Assembly: GCF_007830125.1 (NCBI RefSeq)
Contig: NZ_VLLG01000004.1
Coordinates: 794,326-858,325, forward strand
DNA: 64,000 bases
Direction of reading: 5' to 3'
Source: Chitinophaga japonensis
GTDB taxonomy: Bacteria > Bacteroidota > Bacteroidia > Chitinophagales > Chitinophagaceae
Of the stretch, positions 23,637 through 33,633 are shown piece after piece. The position numbers and the translations under genes were made by a program. The stretch's first letter is position 1. The number at the start of each line of letters is the position of its first letter. Under the pieces are notes generated by a model. The model saw only the letters and a list, made by a program, of their open reading frames with translations, was not told the origin of the DNA and did no database searches.

Positions 23637-26600
23637 ATGCTAAAAAAATTAATGTTTATTTTCTTAGCTGCCCTATTGTTTACAACCAACTCTTTTGGGC
23701 AAAAAGTACCAATCTCCGGGAAAGTCTTTGATGAAACAGGTGCTCCGGTTATCGGGGCCACCATCGTGGAAAAAGGGACCAAAAGCGGTACCATCACACA
23801 ACCCGATGGGAGCTTTATATTGTCGGCAAAAGCCAATGCCATCCTGGTAGTATCCGCCATTGGCTATGCCCCGCAGGAGGTAACCGCCAACGGCGCTCCC
23901 CTGGAGCTGCAATTACATGTGGACACAAAGTCCCTCGGCGAAATTGTGGTCACCGGCGTAGGCGTGGCCACCAGCAAAAAGAAACTGGCTTTCGCCGTGG
24001 AATCGGTCACGGCCGACAAGCTGCCCCAGGCGCCCACGGCCTCGGTGGACCAGGCGCTGGTAGGCAAAATAGCCGGCGCCCAGATATCCAGCACCAGCGG
24101 CGTGCCCGGCGCCCCCACCAACATCCTGCTGCGGGGCATCAACACCATCAATACCAGCGGCCGCGGCACATCTCCCATGATCATGCTGGACGGCATACAG
24201 CTCAGCGCTACCAACCTGAACAGCATCGACCTGCATACTATTGAGCGGGTGGAAGTGGTACAGGGCGCTGCTGCCGCCACCATTTACGGCGCACAGGGCG
24301 CCAACGGCGTGATACAACTGTTCTCCAAAAAAGGAAAGCCCGGTAAAATGCAGGTAGACGTGTCCTCCAGCATATCCCGCAACGAGGTGCTCAACGTAGG
24401 CGGCCTGCGGAAAGCCAGGTATCACAACTTCGCCACCAATGCCGCCGGCGAGGTGATCGGCTCTTCCGGCCAGCCGCTTTCCTGGGACCCGGATCGCGGC
24501 CTGTATGCGGAAAATGTTATTTATAATTCACTGGACCCGGAAGGGAAGCTGGAAAAGCCCTACGACCAGAACCTGAAATATTATGATCATTTTAAAATGT
24601 TCTTTCGTCCCACCACTACCTACAACACGTCTATCGTAGTATCCGGGGGCAGCGAAAGGATGGACTATGCCCTGGCCGTGTCCAACAATCACCAGGAAAG
24701 CATTTTCCGGAACAACGGTTACTTTGACCGGAGCAACTTTTCCGCCAACATCGGCGCTGAGCTGTACAAGGGGCTGCAGCTCAGGAGCATCACCCAGTTG
24801 ATCTATACCAGGAATACCATAGAGAACCAGAACGTGATCTATTCCATCAACAATGCCCGCCCCTTTGCCAATTACGATGAAAAGATGAGTGATGGCAACT
24901 ACTCCTATTACTATGGCGATGCCGTAGGCGTAAATGCCGCCAATCCCAATTTCTACAGCCAGTATTCCGATGCCGCCGGCAACAAGGTGGACCTGGTGCA
25001 GACCTTTAACCTGAACTACCGCCTGCCCCGCTTCCTGGAGCTGGATATGAAATACGGCATCAACTACCAGCGGAACGACTCCACTTTCATTTATGGCGAC
25101 CAGTCCGCCAACCTGAACGTGATAGACCAGTCCGGGTGGCTCTCCAACTACAACAACACCAATGCCTCCGGCGAAAGGGAGGCGCATACGGTAAATATAT
25201 TCTTCCAGCACTTTACCAGCACCGCTACCTTTAATACCGATTTTCAGCAGGATTTCAACCTGCGCCTGCCCATCCGCACCTCCACGATGGTGGCCTTTGA
25301 CTGGCGGTACAATAAGTTCAAACAGTACATCATTCACGGGGAAGGCACGCCTTCCTTTTACCCGCACACCCTGGCCGACTATAGCACCAGGAACATAGAT
25401 GCGGATTATACAGAGCCTTTCGTCACTTTTGGCTACCTGGTGAACCAGCGTATTGAATATGGCGATATTGCCGGTGTTTCCGGCGGCTTCCGGAGCGATT
25501 ATTCCTCCGCCTTCGGGCAGGGCTCCAAGCCCTTTACTTTTCCCCGGGGCGACGCCTACCTGAGGTTGTCTTCATTCAATTTCTGGCAGAACGGCAGCGT
25601 GGCCGGCATCATACCCGAGTTCAAGCTGCGGGCGGCCTATGGCGAGGCGGGTATCCAGCCCGGCCCTTTCCAGCGCTATGCCGTGCTGCAGCCTAAAAGC
25701 GTGGGCGCCGGCAGCGTGCTGTACCCCGCCCCCTCCCAGCGCAATCCCGGCCTGGATGTAGAAGTGTCGAAGGAACTGGAGGTCGGCGCCGACCTGTCCT
25801 TTGCCCTGCTGAAGGGCAACTGGCTACAGCACGCAGCTTTCTCGCTCACCTACTGGAAGCGCAGCACCAACAATGCCATCTATGATGTGGACGCAGCGGC
25901 CTCCTCCGGCATCGGCACCATCGTGGACAACGCTTTTTCACTGGAATCCAAAGGCATACAGGCATCGCTGAACATTGGCGTATTGGCATCCGGGGACTTC
26001 TCCTGGGATTTTACCACCAACTTCAGCAGGCAAAGCTCCGAGATCACGGAAGTAAGCGGCAACCCGGTAGTGATCATTTCCGCCGCCGGCAGCACCAATT
26101 ATGTGCTGGCCCCCGGCCTGAAAGTGGGCCAGATATTCGGCAACAAGGCCATCCACTCCCTCGATGCTACCGATGCTAACGGCAACCCCTATATCCCGGA
26201 CGCGGAAAAAGGCGAGTATGAAGTGGCCAGCAACGGCTATGTAGTTAACAAAGCCACCAAGCAGCCCTTCTTTACGCCGGAAAAATCCAGCTTCGGCGAT
26301 CCCAACCCGAAGTTCAACATGTCCTTTATCAACTTCTTCACCTTTAAGGACTACCTGAGCTTTTCCATGCAGTGGGACTGGGTGCACGGCAGCCATCTCT
26401 ATAACCAGACCAAGGAATGGATGTACCGCGACGGCATTCACAGCGACTATGAAAAGCCTATTACCATTAATGGCGAAACCGGCGCCTGGACCGCCTTTTA
26501 CCGGGGCGCTTACCAGGTGCAGGGCTTTAACGGCACCAAGGATTATTTTTATGAAGATGCATCCTTTATGCGCCTGCGCAACATATCCCTGGGCTTTGAT

Positions 26601-26804
26601 TTTGCCCGCTTCTTCCACATCAAAGGCATCCGGAAGATACAACTGATGCTCACCGGCCGCAACCTCGTCACTTTTACGGACTATACCGGCATGGACCCCG
26701 AGGTCAGCTCCGGCAACGTGAACTCCCCCTGGGACCGCGGCACAGATCACAACACCATGCCCAACTACAGGTCCTACCAGGTAGGACTGAACCTTGGATT
26801 CTAA
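23637..26804 (+). CDS. SusC/RagA-family TonB-dependent outer-membrane receptor
   Basis: 1055 residues. The N-terminus is a Sec signal peptide (KKLMFIFLAALLFTTNSFG). A carboxypeptidase-regulatory-like domain follows (PISGKVFDETGAPVIGATIVEKGT), then the TonB plug (EIVVTGVGV, DQALVGKIAGAQISS, ILLRGINTI, MIMLDGIQ, IERVEVVQGAAAATIYGAQGANGVI), and a long beta-barrel that ends in a terminal Phe strand (YQVGLNLGF). There is no N-terminal STN domain, so signalling to an anti-sigma factor is not expected. It pairs with the SusD-like gene 24 bases downstream to import an oligomeric substrate. No glycoside hydrolase, peptidase or regulator is adjacent, so the substrate cannot be named. Confidence 0.95.
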   Translation: MLKKLMFIFLAALLFTTNSFGQKVPISGKVFDETGAPVIGATIVEKGTKSGTITQPDGSFILSAKANAILVVSAIGYAPQEVTANGAPLELQLHVDTKSLGEIVVTGVGVATSKKKLAFAVESVTADKLPQAPTASVDQALVGKIAGAQISSTSGVPGAPTNILLRGINTINTSGRGTSPMIMLDGIQLSATNLNSIDLHTIERVEVVQGAAAATIYGAQGANGVIQLFSKKGKPGKMQVDVSSSISRNEVLNVGGLRKARYHNFATNAAGEVIGSSGQPLSWDPDRGLYAENVIYNSLDPEGKLEKPYDQNLKYYDHFKMFFRPTTTYNTSIVVSGGSERMDYALAVSNNHQESIFRNNGYFDRSNFSANIGAELYKGLQLRSITQLIYTRNTIENQNVIYSINNARPFANYDEKMSDGNYSYYYGDAVGVNAANPNFYSQYSDAAGNKVDLVQTFNLNYRLPRFLELDMKYGINYQRNDSTFIYGDQSANLNVIDQSGWLSNYNNTNASGEREAHTVNIFFQHFTSTATFNTDFQQDFNLRLPIRTSTMVAFDWRYNKFKQYIIHGEGTPSFYPHTLADYSTRNIDADYTEPFVTFGYLVNQRIEYGDIAGVSGGFRSDYSSAFGQGSKPFTFPRGDAYLRLSSFNFWQNGSVAGIIPEFKLRAAYGEAGIQPGPFQRYAVLQPKSVGAGSVLYPAPSQRNPGLDVEVSKELEVGADLSFALLKGNWLQHAAFSLTYWKRSTNNAIYDVDAAASSGIGTIVDNAFSLESKGIQASLNIGVLASGDFSWDFTTNFSRQSSEITEVSGNPVVIISAAGSTNYVLAPGLKVGQIFGNKAIHSLDATDANGNPYIPDAEKGEYEVASNGYVVNKATKQPFFTPEKSSFGDPNPKFNMSFINFFTFKDYLSFSMQWDWVHGSHLYNQTKEWMYRDGIHSDYEKPITINGETGAWTAFYRGAYQVQGFNGTKDYFYEDASFMRLRNISLGFDFARFFHIKGIRKIQLMLTGRNLVTFTDYTGMDPEVSSGNVNSPWDRGTDHNTMPNYRSYQVGLNLGF

Positions 26805-26828
26805 CGTAAAACGCTAAACGTAACAACT

Positions 26829-28505
26829 ATGACTATCCGCAACATAAAAACCTCCTTTTCCATCCTGGCCGTATTATACGCCTTTATGGCCTGCAAAAGC
26901 CAACTGGACATCAATGACCCGAACCAGCCTTCACCGGGAAGCTCCGCCACGGAAAGCGGCATCCTGTCCCTGGGCCAGGGCGTGTACGCCAGCGGTTTCT
27001 ATGACATGAAATACTATGACGGCGTAATAGGCCGCTTCTGGTCCGGCGCTGTCGGCTTCCACGAGCAGATGGGAGATGTGATTGGCATGGAGGCCGCCAA
27101 TGAGTATATGAACCAGTTGGGCTGCCCGGACAAAGTGATCCTGGACGACGGCACCGTGGTGCTGAGCCCCGGCTTCCCGCCCAAACAACTGGCATTGATC
27201 CGCGCCATCAACAATAACGGCGAGGCCGGCAACAACCCGCTGATCTACGAATGGGCCTATATGTACCAGATGAACAAAACCTGTAACTACGTACTGTCCG
27301 TGCTGGACCAGGTGAATTTCTCCGGCGACGCTGCTACCAAAAAAGCGGTGGTAAGGGCCTGGGCCTACTGGTGGAAAGGTTATGCCTATTCCAGGATCGG
27401 CTCCATGTACTATGCCGGTATCGTAAATGATGATCTGAACGTAGCGGAGGAGCCTACGGCCACCAATGGCAATTACCTCTCTAAGGAGGCCATGATAGCC
27501 GCGGCCAATGCCAGACTGGATACAGCCGCGGCCATCCTGGGCACGCTCAGCGCCAATGCGGATTATACCGCTACCCTGGGCAAGCTGATCCCTTCCTTTT
27601 TCCAGGTAGGCAAAGGTGGCGCTTTAACACCGGACGCCTGGATCAGGAACATCAACACCCTGAAAGCCCGCAACCTGCTGGTGAATACCACCGTGGAGGC
27701 CATGCCCGCTTCCCGCTGGGACAGCATCCTGACCCTGGCCAATAACGGCATCCGCCGGAACGACCTGGTATTTACCGGCCGCTCCGACCAGTTGGGCGAC
27801 CTGATTGCCGCGGCCAATGGCACCGTAGCCGCACGGGCCACCAGCAGCTCCCCCGGCGGCGGTGGCTACAAGATCAGCGAACGCCTGGTACAGGATTACA
27901 AGCCCGGCGACCAGCGCCTGGCCAATAACTTCGTGGAAGGCACCACCTGGATCGGCAATACCGACCGCGGCAACTCCTTTAATACCAAACATGCCCTGGT
28001 GGACGGCGGTAAGGGCCTGGCCGGCGTGATCGTGTACAGTAACCGGGATGTAGGCGCCACGGAACTGTACCTGGCAGGCACCTGGGAAGAGAATGAGCTG
28101 ATGAAAGCGGAAGCCGCCATGTACCTGGGCAACTTCAGCCCCGCCAGTATACTGACCGGTATGGCGCTCATAGATGAAGTACGGAGCTACCAGGGCGCCG
28201 GCCTGCCGCCCACGGTGGCGCTGACAGCGGCCGAAGCCAAAGAGGAGCTGCGCAGGGAAAGACGGGTAGGCCTGGTGTTTCGCGCCCTCTCCTTCTACGA
28301 CGCCCGCCGCTGGAAAGTGATCGACCCGGTAGCGCAGGGTGGCGGCCGTAGCGGCTGCGTGGTGATAGACAATGCCGGTAATATCAACACCAATGCCACT
28401 ATTGAATACGGTTTCCTGGATTACTGGGATGTGCCGGACAATGAGCTGGCCAGCAACCCGCCGGCAGCCGGCAGCGCAGCGGTGATGAACCCGAGAACGG
28501 AGTAA
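26829..28505 (+). CDS. SusD/RagB-family nutrient-binding outer-membrane lipoprotein
   Basis: 558 residues. The lipoprotein signal ends at the FMAC lipobox (Cys at about 21), after which LDINDPNQPSPG is typical of SusD starts. The TPR-rich fold is visible in YEWAYMYQMNKTCNYVLSVLD, AWAYWWKGYAYSRIGSMYY, and the late ELRRERRVGLVFRALSFYDARRW helix that marks SusD C-termini. It caps the SusC barrel and binds substrate at the cell surface. Same operon as the receptor, with nothing further downstream on this strand. Confidence 0.93.
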   Translation: MTIRNIKTSFSILAVLYAFMACKSQLDINDPNQPSPGSSATESGILSLGQGVYASGFYDMKYYDGVIGRFWSGAVGFHEQMGDVIGMEAANEYMNQLGCPDKVILDDGTVVLSPGFPPKQLALIRAINNNGEAGNNPLIYEWAYMYQMNKTCNYVLSVLDQVNFSGDAATKKAVVRAWAYWWKGYAYSRIGSMYYAGIVNDDLNVAEEPTATNGNYLSKEAMIAAANARLDTAAAILGTLSANADYTATLGKLIPSFFQVGKGGALTPDAWIRNINTLKARNLLVNTTVEAMPASRWDSILTLANNGIRRNDLVFTGRSDQLGDLIAAANGTVAARATSSSPGGGGYKISERLVQDYKPGDQRLANNFVEGTTWIGNTDRGNSFNTKHALVDGGKGLAGVIVYSNRDVGATELYLAGTWEENELMKAEAAMYLGNFSPASILTGMALIDEVRSYQGAGLPPTVALTAAEAKEELRRERRVGLVFRALSFYDARRWKVIDPVAQGGGRSGCVVIDNAGNINTNATIEYGFLDYWDVPDNELASNPPAAGSAAVMNPRTE

Positions 28506-28508
28506 ACT

Positions 28509-28626
28509 CGTCGTTGCGGGACGCCGCGCGGCCATAAATGGAGGGCGCCGAAGCAATCTCCGGCATTGCGTGAGATTGCTTCGGCCTGCTACCCGCAGGC
28601 CTGTTGCGCGGGGCCTCGCAATGACG
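28509..28626. repeat. REP-like palindromic element
   Basis: A 118-base element between convergent genes. The outer arms are CGTCGTTGCGGG at the left and CTCGCAATGACG at the right (imperfect). A perfect 13-base inner stem is formed by CCGAAGCAATCTC (28548-28560) and GAGATTGCTTCGG (28572-28584). A small GCCTGC-TACCC-GCAGGC hairpin follows. I recognise the CGTCATTGCGAGG...GAAGCAATCTC pattern as a repeat family scattered in many bacterial genomes, probably mobilised in trans. Confidence 0.85.
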
Positions 28627-28634
28627 ATACTTCA

Positions 28635-29411
28635 TTATTCATTGCTAACTCCCATCGCCGCCGCCTTCATCTTCGCCGTAGTCTCCTTGCCGAAGTAATT
28701 TTCTATGCGTTTCTCGGCAACATAAATGACGGGGGTAAGCACAATGGCCATAGTGAATTTATAAATATAGTTCACTACCCCGATAGCCAATATCTGCTGC
28801 CAGGTAAATTTCCCGCTGAAAGCAATGAACAGCACAATATAGCTGTCCACCAGTTGGGAAATAACAGTAGAGCCGGTAGCACGTAGCCATATATGTTTTT
28901 CGCCGGTACGCTTTTTTATCTGGTGGAACACGGTAACGTCCACGATCTGGCTGACCAGGAAAGCTACAAGGCTGCCGACGATAATACGCATGCCCTGGCC
29001 AAATATGCCGGCAAAGGCATCCTGCATGTTGGGAATGCCGTCCGCTACTCCCCCGCCAATCCAGAAATCTGCCGGCGGTACACCTATAGCGAAATAGAAC
29101 ATCAGGAATGCGTAAGATATCAGCGCTACCGCCGTATAGGAAATACGCCGCACGGCTTTGGGCCCGTAATATTCATTCACGATATCCGTCATCACGAATT
29201 CCAGCGGCCACAGCAGCACCCCACAGGTAAGGTTAAACGATAACCCGCTTTGCCCGAAGATGGTGAAGGTATGCACGGGCAGGCCCAGCAGCTTTTCCAG
29301 GGAAAATATCTTGCCGCCTATACATTCTGCGATCAGCGCGTTGGCTACAAAAAAACAGGAGAAAATGACAAACAGTTTGGTGGGTTTGTCTTTCAGGATG
29401 TTAGTGATCAT
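28635..29411 (-). CDS. yhhQ: queuosine precursor transporter (YhhQ/VUT family)
   Basis: 258 residues with about six membrane helices. Family patterns: the NALIAECIGGKI first helix, FNLTCGVLLWPLEFVMTDIVNEYYGPKAVRR, the QIVDVTVFHQIK helix, and STVISQLVDSYIVLFIAFSG. Members carry preQ0/preQ1 or queuine across the inner membrane for tRNA modification. The start overlaps the end of the small gene at 29408 by 4 bases (ATGA), so the two are translationally coupled. I see no preQ1 riboswitch ahead of the pair. Confidence 0.9.
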   Translation of the reverse strand: MITNILKDKPTKLFVIFSCFFVANALIAECIGGKIFSLEKLLGLPVHTFTIFGQSGLSFNLTCGVLLWPLEFVMTDIVNEYYGPKAVRRISYTAVALISYAFLMFYFAIGVPPADFWIGGGVADGIPNMQDAFAGIFGQGMRIIVGSLVAFLVSQIVDVTVFHQIKKRTGEKHIWLRATGSTVISQLVDSYIVLFIAFSGKFTWQQILAIGVVNYIYKFTMAIVLTPVIYVAEKRIENYFGKETTAKMKAAAMGVSNE

Positions 29412-29683
29412 ACCAGTATTTGAACAATCAATATAATAAGGTTAAGGATAAGCAAGTAACCCGGAAGTTCCGCCCAGCTTACTTTACGGGCCAGCAACAG
29501 GATGATGGCCAGCAGGCTGGTAATGATATTGGCCGGCAGGGCAACGAGATATCCCAGCACAACCATGTGTTTAAAAACAGGTGAAAGATCTCCGCTTTGC
29601 TCCGTCATGCGCAGCAGCCACCCGGCTAAATAACAAAGATTGCATATAAATACGAATTTCAACAAAAATTTAACCAGGCGCAT
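29408..29683 (-). CDS. small membrane protein coupled to the queuosine transporter
   Basis: 91 residues with three hydrophobic segments (LLKFVFICNLCYLAGWLL, VVLGYLVALPANIITSLLAIILLLA and PGYLLILNLIILIVQILV). No family recognised. Its stop overlaps the start of the transporter gene as ATGA, so it is made in step with it. It might be a partner or regulator of the transporter, or simply the upstream gene. A DUF-type small membrane protein is the neutral description. Confidence 0.65.
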   Translation of the reverse strand: MRLVKFLLKFVFICNLCYLAGWLLRMTEQSGDLSPVFKHMVVLGYLVALPANIITSLLAIILLLARKVSWAELPGYLLILNLIILIVQILV

Positions 29684-29758
29684 GAGATTAAATTATATAT
29701 TAACAGCACGTAAAATAATATATTTGCTACTTATCTGTTTTAAAAGCTTACCATAAAT

Positions 29759-32272
29759 ATGAAGAATAACTGGCTCAAGGCGCTGCTGCCGCATGTAATC
29801 GCAGTAGTTGCATTGTTGATACTAACAATACTGTACTGCAAACCTGCGCTGGATGGCAAGGTGCTCAGCCAGAGCGACGTACTGCAATGGCAGGGCATGG
29901 CCAAGGAGTCATTGGACTATAAGGAGGAACATGGCATTACGCCCCTGTGGACCACCAGTATGTTTGGCGGTATGCCTACATACCAGATGGCCATGGAGGG
30001 CCGGTACAAGATCAGTACCATCATACCTGCAATCCTTACATTCGGGTTGCCGAAGCCGATCAATGTGCTGTTCCTCGCCGCCGCCTGTTTTTACCTGCTG
30101 TGCGTAATACTGGGCGCCAGACCGTGGGTAGCTTTTATGGGCGCCGTAGCCTTTACTTATGCCAGCTATTCTCCTATCATCGTCAGCACCGGCCATGACT
30201 CCAAGATGATGGCCATGGCCTATATGCCTGCAGTGGTAGCCGGTATCGTGCTGATTACAAAACGTAAATACGTGCTGGGCGCAGCCGTTACGGCGCTGGC
30301 CCTCACTTACCTGATCGCCGCCAACCATCTGCAGGTCACCTATTATTTCTTTTTACTGCTGGGTGTAGTGGCGGTTGCCTATATCGTATACTGCATTCGC
30401 GAAAAAGAGATAAAGCATCTGCTGATTGGCGCCGGTGTCACCATTGGCGCAGTACTCCTGGGTATCGGTTCTAATGCGCTTACCCTATGGACGACTTATG
30501 AGTATTCCCATGCCAGCAATCGCGGCGGCACTTCGGAGCTGTCTCCCCTGCCCGGGCAGGAAGCCACCAGATCCACCGGTGGGCTGGATAAGGATTACGC
30601 CTTCCAGTGGAGCTATGGCAAGCTGGAAACCCTTACCCTGCTGGCGCCTAATATTTACGGCGGCAGCTCCAGCGGAGACCTGAGCACCAGCTCGGAAACC
30701 TACAAGGAGCTGACCAATATCGGCGTACCGGCCGCGCAGGCGGAGCAAATGATCCAGCGCTGGCCCTTGTACTGGGGTGACCAGTCATTGCTGGGCACTT
30801 CCGGTCCCGTATACCTGGGTGTGGTGATATGCCTGCTGGCGGTACTGGCGCTGTTCATTGTAAGATCCTGGCATAAGTGGTGGCTGGTGGGCATTACCGT
30901 TCTTGCCATCCTGATGGCCTGGGGCAGCAACTTCGCCAGCTTCAATTATTTCCTGTTTGATCACCTGCCTTTTTATAACAAATTCCGCGCGCCCTCCCAG
31001 GCGCTGATCATACCGCAGCTCACCTTTGCCATACTGGCCGTGATGGGGCTCAACGAGCTGGTAAACGGCCAGTTGCCCAAAGCGGAGCTGTTCAAAAAAC
31101 TGAAATGGACCGGGATGGGCATCGGCGGTATCCTGGTGCTGCTGTTGCTGCTCTCCGGCAGCCTGTCCTACACCAACTACTCCAACGATCCCGAGCGCCC
31201 CGGCACTGATAACCAGTTCCAGGCACAGCTCACGCAAATGACACAGGGCAATACTGCCGTAGTGGATGGGCTGATGAAGGCCCTGCGCGAAGACCGGGAA
31301 GCCCTGTACCGCAACGATGTGCTGCGCTCGCTGGTGCTGGCCGGCCTGGCATTTGGCTTACTATGGTTCTTCCTGAAGGGCAGGTTAAAAGCGGAATGGA
31401 TGACCGCCGGTATCGTGGTGCTGGTGCTGTTTGACCTTTTGCAGGTGGACCGGCGCTACCTCAGCACGGATGATTTCCTGGACCCGCTCAGCTACGGCAA
31501 TGTATTTCAGCCTTCTGCCGCTGATCAACAAATACTGCAGGATAAGGACCCGTATTACCGCGTGTATAACCTGACCGCACCCGGCGGCCCTTTTAATGAC
31601 GCCATGACCTCCTACTTCCACAAAAGCGTAGGCGGTTATCACGCAGCCAAGCTGCAACTGTACGTGGATCTGATCGAAAGACAGATCAGCAAGAACAACA
31701 TGCAGGTCCTGAATATGCTGAACACCAAGTACATTATACAGGCCGGTCCTGACGGACAGCCGGTAGTCCGCCGCAATCCCGGCGCCCTCGGCAATGCCTG
31801 GTTCGTAAAGCAGATACAATGGGCGCCCGATGCAGATGCGGAAATGAAAGCGCTGGACAGCCTTAACCCGGCAGAAACCGTGGTGATAGACCAGCGTTTC
31901 AAACCGGAGGTAAAAGGCGAACCGGTTTATGACTCTGCTGCTACCATCCGCCTCATTGCCAATAACCTGAACACCATCTCATACGAGTACAATGCCGCAA
32001 CGCCACAGTTTGCCGTATTCTCGGAGATATACTATAAAAAGGGATGGAAAGCTTTCATTGACGGCCAGGAGACCCCCTATGCGCGTGTTAACTATGCCCT
32101 GCGGGGTATGATGGTGCCGGCCGGCAAACACACTATTGAATTCCGTTTTGAACCGGTAGCTTACTACCTGGGCGATAAAATAGGGCTGGTAAGCTATATT
32201 ATAATGTTGGGCCTGTTAGTCAGCGGCATCGTGATCAATATAAGAAAGCGGAAAAAATCAGCACTTGCATGA
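29759..32272 (+). CDS. YfhO-type large membrane protein, putative GT-C glycosyltransferase
   Basis: 837 residues. About 12 membrane helices are followed by a soluble periplasmic C-terminal domain (about residues 570-790) and a last membrane helix before a Lys/Arg-rich tail. The first loop has SQSDVLQWQGMAKE and PLWTTSMFGGMPTYQMA, the features of YfhO proteins. These are GT-C-like and are implicated in adding sugars to teichoic acids or other envelope polymers from lipid-linked donors. In this window it opens the surface-glycan region and is followed 40 bases later by a cytoplasmic glycosyltransferase. Confidence 0.85.
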   Translation: MKNNWLKALLPHVIAVVALLILTILYCKPALDGKVLSQSDVLQWQGMAKESLDYKEEHGITPLWTTSMFGGMPTYQMAMEGRYKISTIIPAILTFGLPKPINVLFLAAACFYLLCVILGARPWVAFMGAVAFTYASYSPIIVSTGHDSKMMAMAYMPAVVAGIVLITKRKYVLGAAVTALALTYLIAANHLQVTYYFFLLLGVVAVAYIVYCIREKEIKHLLIGAGVTIGAVLLGIGSNALTLWTTYEYSHASNRGGTSELSPLPGQEATRSTGGLDKDYAFQWSYGKLETLTLLAPNIYGGSSSGDLSTSSETYKELTNIGVPAAQAEQMIQRWPLYWGDQSLLGTSGPVYLGVVICLLAVLALFIVRSWHKWWLVGITVLAILMAWGSNFASFNYFLFDHLPFYNKFRAPSQALIIPQLTFAILAVMGLNELVNGQLPKAELFKKLKWTGMGIGGILVLLLLLSGSLSYTNYSNDPERPGTDNQFQAQLTQMTQGNTAVVDGLMKALREDREALYRNDVLRSLVLAGLAFGLLWFFLKGRLKAEWMTAGIVVLVLFDLLQVDRRYLSTDDFLDPLSYGNVFQPSAADQQILQDKDPYYRVYNLTAPGGPFNDAMTSYFHKSVGGYHAAKLQLYVDLIERQISKNNMQVLNMLNTKYIIQAGPDGQPVVRRNPGALGNAWFVKQIQWAPDADAEMKALDSLNPAETVVIDQRFKPEVKGEPVYDSAATIRLIANNLNTISYEYNAATPQFAVFSEIYYKKGWKAFIDGQETPYARVNYALRGMMVPAGKHTIEFRFEPVAYYLGDKIGLVSYIIMLGLLVSGIVINIRKRKKSALA

Positions 32273-32312
32273 ACCGGTATTGTCAATAAGCGCAAACAGG
32301 AGATATTAAACG

Positions 32313-33626
32313 TTGGAAAAGATTTTACTCGTAAACTATTACTGGCCCCCCTGCGGAGGCCCGGCTGTGCAGCGTTGGCTGGATATTACCCATTTTCTGG
32401 CGCAGCATGATGTGCAGGCCAGTGTGGTCACGATTGACGAGCAGGTGGCCACTTTTCCTTCCATTGATGTTAGTCTGAAGGACAGGATACACCCTTCTGT
32501 CAAAATATTCACTACACAGACAGGAGAACTTTTCAGCGTTTACAAAAAATATATCGGGAAGGGCAAGGTGCCCTCTACCGGGCTGGCGGATGAACCGGAC
32601 CCTAACTTCCTGCAAAAGGTGGCCCGGTTTGTAAGGGGCAACTTCTTCCTGCCCGATCCAAGGATCGGCTGGAATAAATATGCGCTGGAAATGGCGACCC
32701 GCGTTATTGAGGAGGAAAGGATAGGGCTGTTCTTTACAGCAGGTCCCCCCCACTCCACGCACCTGGTAGGACTCCAGCTCAAAAAACGTTTCCCGCAACT
32801 GAAATGGATCGCTGATATACACGACTACTGGACGGATGTATCCTACTTGAAGCTGTTTTACCGCACCGCTATTGCCACTTTTTTTGACAGGAAGCTGGAA
32901 CGCAAGGTGCTAAACGGCGCAGATGCGGTAATGACGCATTGCAACGCCTCCCGGGAACTGTTGGGCAGCCGGATCACCAGGGGCAGACGGGACAAAGTGT
33001 TTGTACATACTATGGGCTTTAATGAAGCCCTGTTTCCTATAAAACCGCCAAAAGAGCAGGCGGCCTTCGTGCTTTCCTACGTAGGCATGATCACCTCGGC
33101 CTACAAACCTGCTCCCTTTTTCAAGGCCCTGGCCAATGCAATCGCGTTACAGCCGGATATTCCTTTCAGGCTACAATTTGTAGGCTCCTTTGACCCTGCA
33201 CTGAATAAGGTTCTGGAAGAAACGGGGCTGACAGCTTATGTAACCGTAACGGGCTATGTGCCGCATGGAGAGGCCATTGCCAGCCTTTATAAAAGTTCCG
33301 CACTGCTGATTATCAACCCGGAGTTTGACAAAGAGCGCATGCATGTGCCTGGTAAACTGTATGAATACCTGGCTACTTTTAAACCTGTTATCAGCATCTC
33401 GGCAAGCGGAAGCGAAACGGGACAGATACTGGAAGCATGCAATGCCGGGCGACATTTCGAAAGAGACGATACGGACGGCATGACAGCCTACATCGTGGAA
33501 TTGATGGCACAATGGAAAGAGCAACGGAATATCGACCTGCCCTATAACCCCACCGTCTATACTAAATACGGGCGCCGCAGTGAAGTAGCCTCGCTGGCCG
33601 AAAGGATCAGGACTTTACTGCAGTAG
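32313..33626 (+). CDS. glycosyltransferase, GT-B fold (family 4-like)
   Basis: 437 residues from a TTG start. An AGGAG lies 10 bases upstream (32298-32302), and the protein opens with the family start ILLVNYYWPPCGGPAVQR. Two Rossmann halves are visible. The C-terminal one has FVLSYVGMITSAYKP, a VTVTGYVPHGEAIASLY strand, and VPGKLYEYLATFKPVISI with the Glu that typically contacts the nucleotide-sugar. Donor and acceptor are unknown. It is 40 bases after the YfhO gene and ends 7 bases before a convergent GT2 gene. Confidence 0.87.
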   Translation: MEKILLVNYYWPPCGGPAVQRWLDITHFLAQHDVQASVVTIDEQVATFPSIDVSLKDRIHPSVKIFTTQTGELFSVYKKYIGKGKVPSTGLADEPDPNFLQKVARFVRGNFFLPDPRIGWNKYALEMATRVIEEERIGLFFTAGPPHSTHLVGLQLKKRFPQLKWIADIHDYWTDVSYLKLFYRTAIATFFDRKLERKVLNGADAVMTHCNASRELLGSRITRGRRDKVFVHTMGFNEALFPIKPPKEQAAFVLSYVGMITSAYKPAPFFKALANAIALQPDIPFRLQFVGSFDPALNKVLEETGLTAYVTVTGYVPHGEAIASLYKSSALLIINPEFDKERMHVPGKLYEYLATFKPVISISASGSETGQILEACNAGRHFERDDTDGMTAYIVELMAQWKEQRNIDLPYNPTVYTKYGRRSEVASLAERIRTLLQ

Positions 33627-33633
33627 CAGCTCC

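Noticed and set aside
29684-29758. preQ1 riboswitch before the queuosine transporter pair
   Set aside because: The leader is short and AT-rich, without the C-rich loop and A-rich tail of known preQ1 aptamers on the coding strand.
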